Under the pieces are notes generated by a model. The model did not search any database and had not been told where the DNA came from. It was given only the letters and a program-made list of their open reading frames with translations. A DNA stretch of 64,000 nucleotides from Candidatus Pelagibacter sp. (GTDB lineage Bacteria; Pseudomonadota; Alphaproteobacteria; Pelagibacterales; Pelagibacteraceae), in contig JAOISU010000003.1 in assembly GCA_028222445.1 (NCBI GenBank), positions 14,366 through 78,365 of the forward strand, given 5' to 3'. The translations under genes were made by a program, and so were the position numbers. Numbering within the stretch: the first letter of the stretch is position 1; each line of letters opens with the position of its first letter. Positions 62,885 to 64,000 of the stretch are shown piece by piece.

Positions 62885-64000
62885 ATTATTTTTGGATATG
62901 GTACGTGTGTAATAAATCTTCCACCATTTTTGATAAAAGATTTTTCTTTTTTAAAAATCTCTTTTTTGAAATTCCAGGCACCAAGAAATACAAAATCAAT
63001 TTCGTTATGATCTAATTTTTTATATTTTTTAATGAGTATGTTGCTACCAGGCAAATATTTGTTTACTTTGTAAGACGTAGTATCATAAAAATATTTTATA
63101 TCTTTTTTTCCTATTCCACAATAATTCAATACAGTACAAGATTTTGCAGTAGCGCCATATCCTACTATTTTTAACTTTTTATTATTTAGTGATGAAAAAA
63201 TTCTTAATAATTCAATTTTTGATTTCTCTACTTTTTTTGAAAATTTTTGGAAGGTTGAAAACTTATTTAACCCAAATTTTAATTCATTCTTAATTTCTAT
63301 ATTAACTCTATTATTAATTTTATATGCACTGTTACTATTTTTTTTAATATAATATCTATTAGATCCTCCATGAGTGCTGGTATTTTCTACATCAAAAATT
63401 TCTAAATTAAATTCTTTTAAAACTTTCTTTAAAGCTATTAGTGAAAAAACATAAATATGTTCGCAATAAAATTGATCATATGCTAAATTTTTTAAGCATT
63501 TTAATAGGGATGGATCCTCTATAATAAGAATACCTTTTTCAGATAAAGCATTATTAATACTTTCAAAAATTTCGGCAAGATTTTCTATATGACTTAGAGT
63601 ATTTGCAGAGTAAATTAAATCAGCTTTTTTTCTTTTTGTAATTTTATTAGCAAGTTTTAAACCCCAATAATCTGAATATGTTTTGTAACCCTTTTTTTTT
63701 GTGATTTGAGCTAGATTTTTACATGGTTCAACTCCAATCACTGAGTTTTTGTTAAAATTTTTTATAAATGCTCCATCATTACTTCCAATTTCAACAACAA
63801 ATTTTGGTTTATATTTTCTTATAATTTTTTTGGCTAAATTTTTAAACGATTTCTGCATTGTGATCGACTCTGAAGATTTATATGGATAGTTTTTATTAAA
63901 CATCTTTTCTTTTGGTACTTTTTTTAAAATTGATACCAAATAATTTTTTTTATCAAATCCAACTTCTAATCTAAAAGTTTGCTCTTTTTGTTTTAAGTTT
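62881..64000 (-). CDS. Sugar C-methyltransferase-like protein (5' end outside window)
   Basis: Open on the minus strand to the window edge, so the N-terminus is missing; 352 residues follow an in-frame TTG at 63939, and about 20 more codons upstream are also open. The SAM-binding core reads VVEIGSNDGAFIKNF with VIGVEPCKNLAQI, then LIYSANTLSHIENL and IIEDPSLL. After this come HGGSNRYYIKK and a C-terminal Rossmann-like domain (IVGYGATAKSCTVLNYCG). The order is that of NDP-hexose C-3 methyltransferases (TylCIII type), whose N-terminal zinc domain would lie beyond 64000. Convergent with rmlC. Confidence 0.85.
   Translation of the reverse strand, partial: NLKQKEQTFRLEVGFDKKNYLVSILKKVPKEKMFNKNYPYKSSESITMQKSFKNLAKKIIRKYKPKFVVEIGSNDGAFIKNFNKNSVIGVEPCKNLAQITKKKGYKTYSDYWGLKLANKITKRKKADLIYSANTLSHIENLAEIFESINNALSEKGILIIEDPSLLKCLKNLAYDQFYCEHIYVFSLIALKKVLKEFNLEIFDVENTSTHGGSNRYYIKKNSNSAYKINNRVNIEIKNELKFGLNKFSTFQKFSKKVEKSKIELLRIFSSLNNKKLKIVGYGATAKSCTVLNYCGIGKKDIKYFYDTTSYKVNKYLPGSNILIKKYKKLDHNEIDFVFLGAWNFKKEIFKKEKSFIKNGGRFITHVPYPKII

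Overview
The window is a very AT-rich, tightly packed bacterial chromosome segment whose gene content and order point to the SAR11 clade (Candidatus Pelagibacter and relatives, Alphaproteobacteria). The main evidence is a tandem glycine riboswitch directly upstream of malate synthase G, which is a known SAR11 arrangement. Supporting it are alphaproteobacterial neighbourhoods (SRP RNA-dnaX-ybaB-recR, murA-DUF2948-hisD, dnaJ-like-cobS-cobT), a GcrA regulator, a RegB-type kinase, a tRNA-His of the type lacking G-1, and many genes joined by 1-47 base overlaps. I found no insertion sequence, prophage, integrase or CRISPR array. Nearly all of the window is housekeeping DNA, and only the last ~3.4 kb looks like an accessory surface-sugar locus.

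Layout. 1-3049: end of secA, convergent with accA. 3110-5493: promoter, glycine riboswitch and glcB. 5495-8188 (minus): SRP RNA, dnaX, ybaB, recR. 8237-9812 (minus): kdsB and pheA. 9917-10456: membrane-anchored cytochrome c. 10448-13362 (minus): ABC-2 permease, argD, argF. 13487-15116: gcrA, a possible micro-protein and an NDUFA9-like NAD-binding protein. 15133-27536 (plus): a long near-continuous run of rnd, kdsD, lptC, lptB, aroA, cmk, rpsA, ihfB, pyrF, trpF, trpB, trpA, accD, folC. 27533-31177 (minus): trxA, then a DNA-end-processing group (ExoI, an MGME1-like PD-(D/E)XK nuclease, RmuC). 31356-34551 (minus): tRNA-His, hisS, hisZ, hisG. 34597-35388: candidate small RNA, cold-shock gene with terminator, tRNA-Phe, infA. 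35391-39183 (minus): two small basic proteins, dcd, murA, DUF2948, hisD. 39287-40082: tRNA-Thr and a TVP38-family membrane protein. 40114-47803 (plus): rpmH, rnpA, yidD, yidC, argB, a HAD phosphatase, dapD, dapE, a small orphan, an HDAC-family amidohydrolase, a SET-domain protein. 47793-51920 (minus): two envelope proteins of unknown function, def, fmt, truA. 51980-53585: aroK, aroB. 53574-57160: bolA diverging from dnaJ-like, cobS, cobT. 57157-60497 (minus): gyrB and a RegB-like kinase. 60544-64000: rmlA, an epimerase, rmlC and, convergent, a sugar C-methyltransferase running off the window.

The genes cover aromatic amino acids (aroA, aroB, aroK, pheA, trpFBA), arginine (argB, argD, argF), histidine (hisG, hisZ, hisD), lysine/diaminopimelate (dapD, dapE), fatty acid initiation (accA, accD), LPS assembly (kdsB, kdsD, lptC, lptB), secretion and membrane insertion (secA, SRP RNA, yidC, yidD), and translation. 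Carbon routing through glyoxylate and malate appears to be set by intracellular glycine through the riboswitch.

The points I would look at first are: the divergent TrpB with altered catalytic-site residues; the MGME1-like nuclease beside ExoI and RmuC; the HDAC-SET pair; the tRNA-His lacking G-1 and lying 4 bases from hisS; a tRNA-Phe with G at position 55; a cytidylate kinase without the P-loop lysine; lptC joined to lptB without lptA; CobS/CobT away from any cobN; and a candidate small RNA between the cold-shock gene and tRNA-His. All family assignments come from reading the sequence; no search was run.
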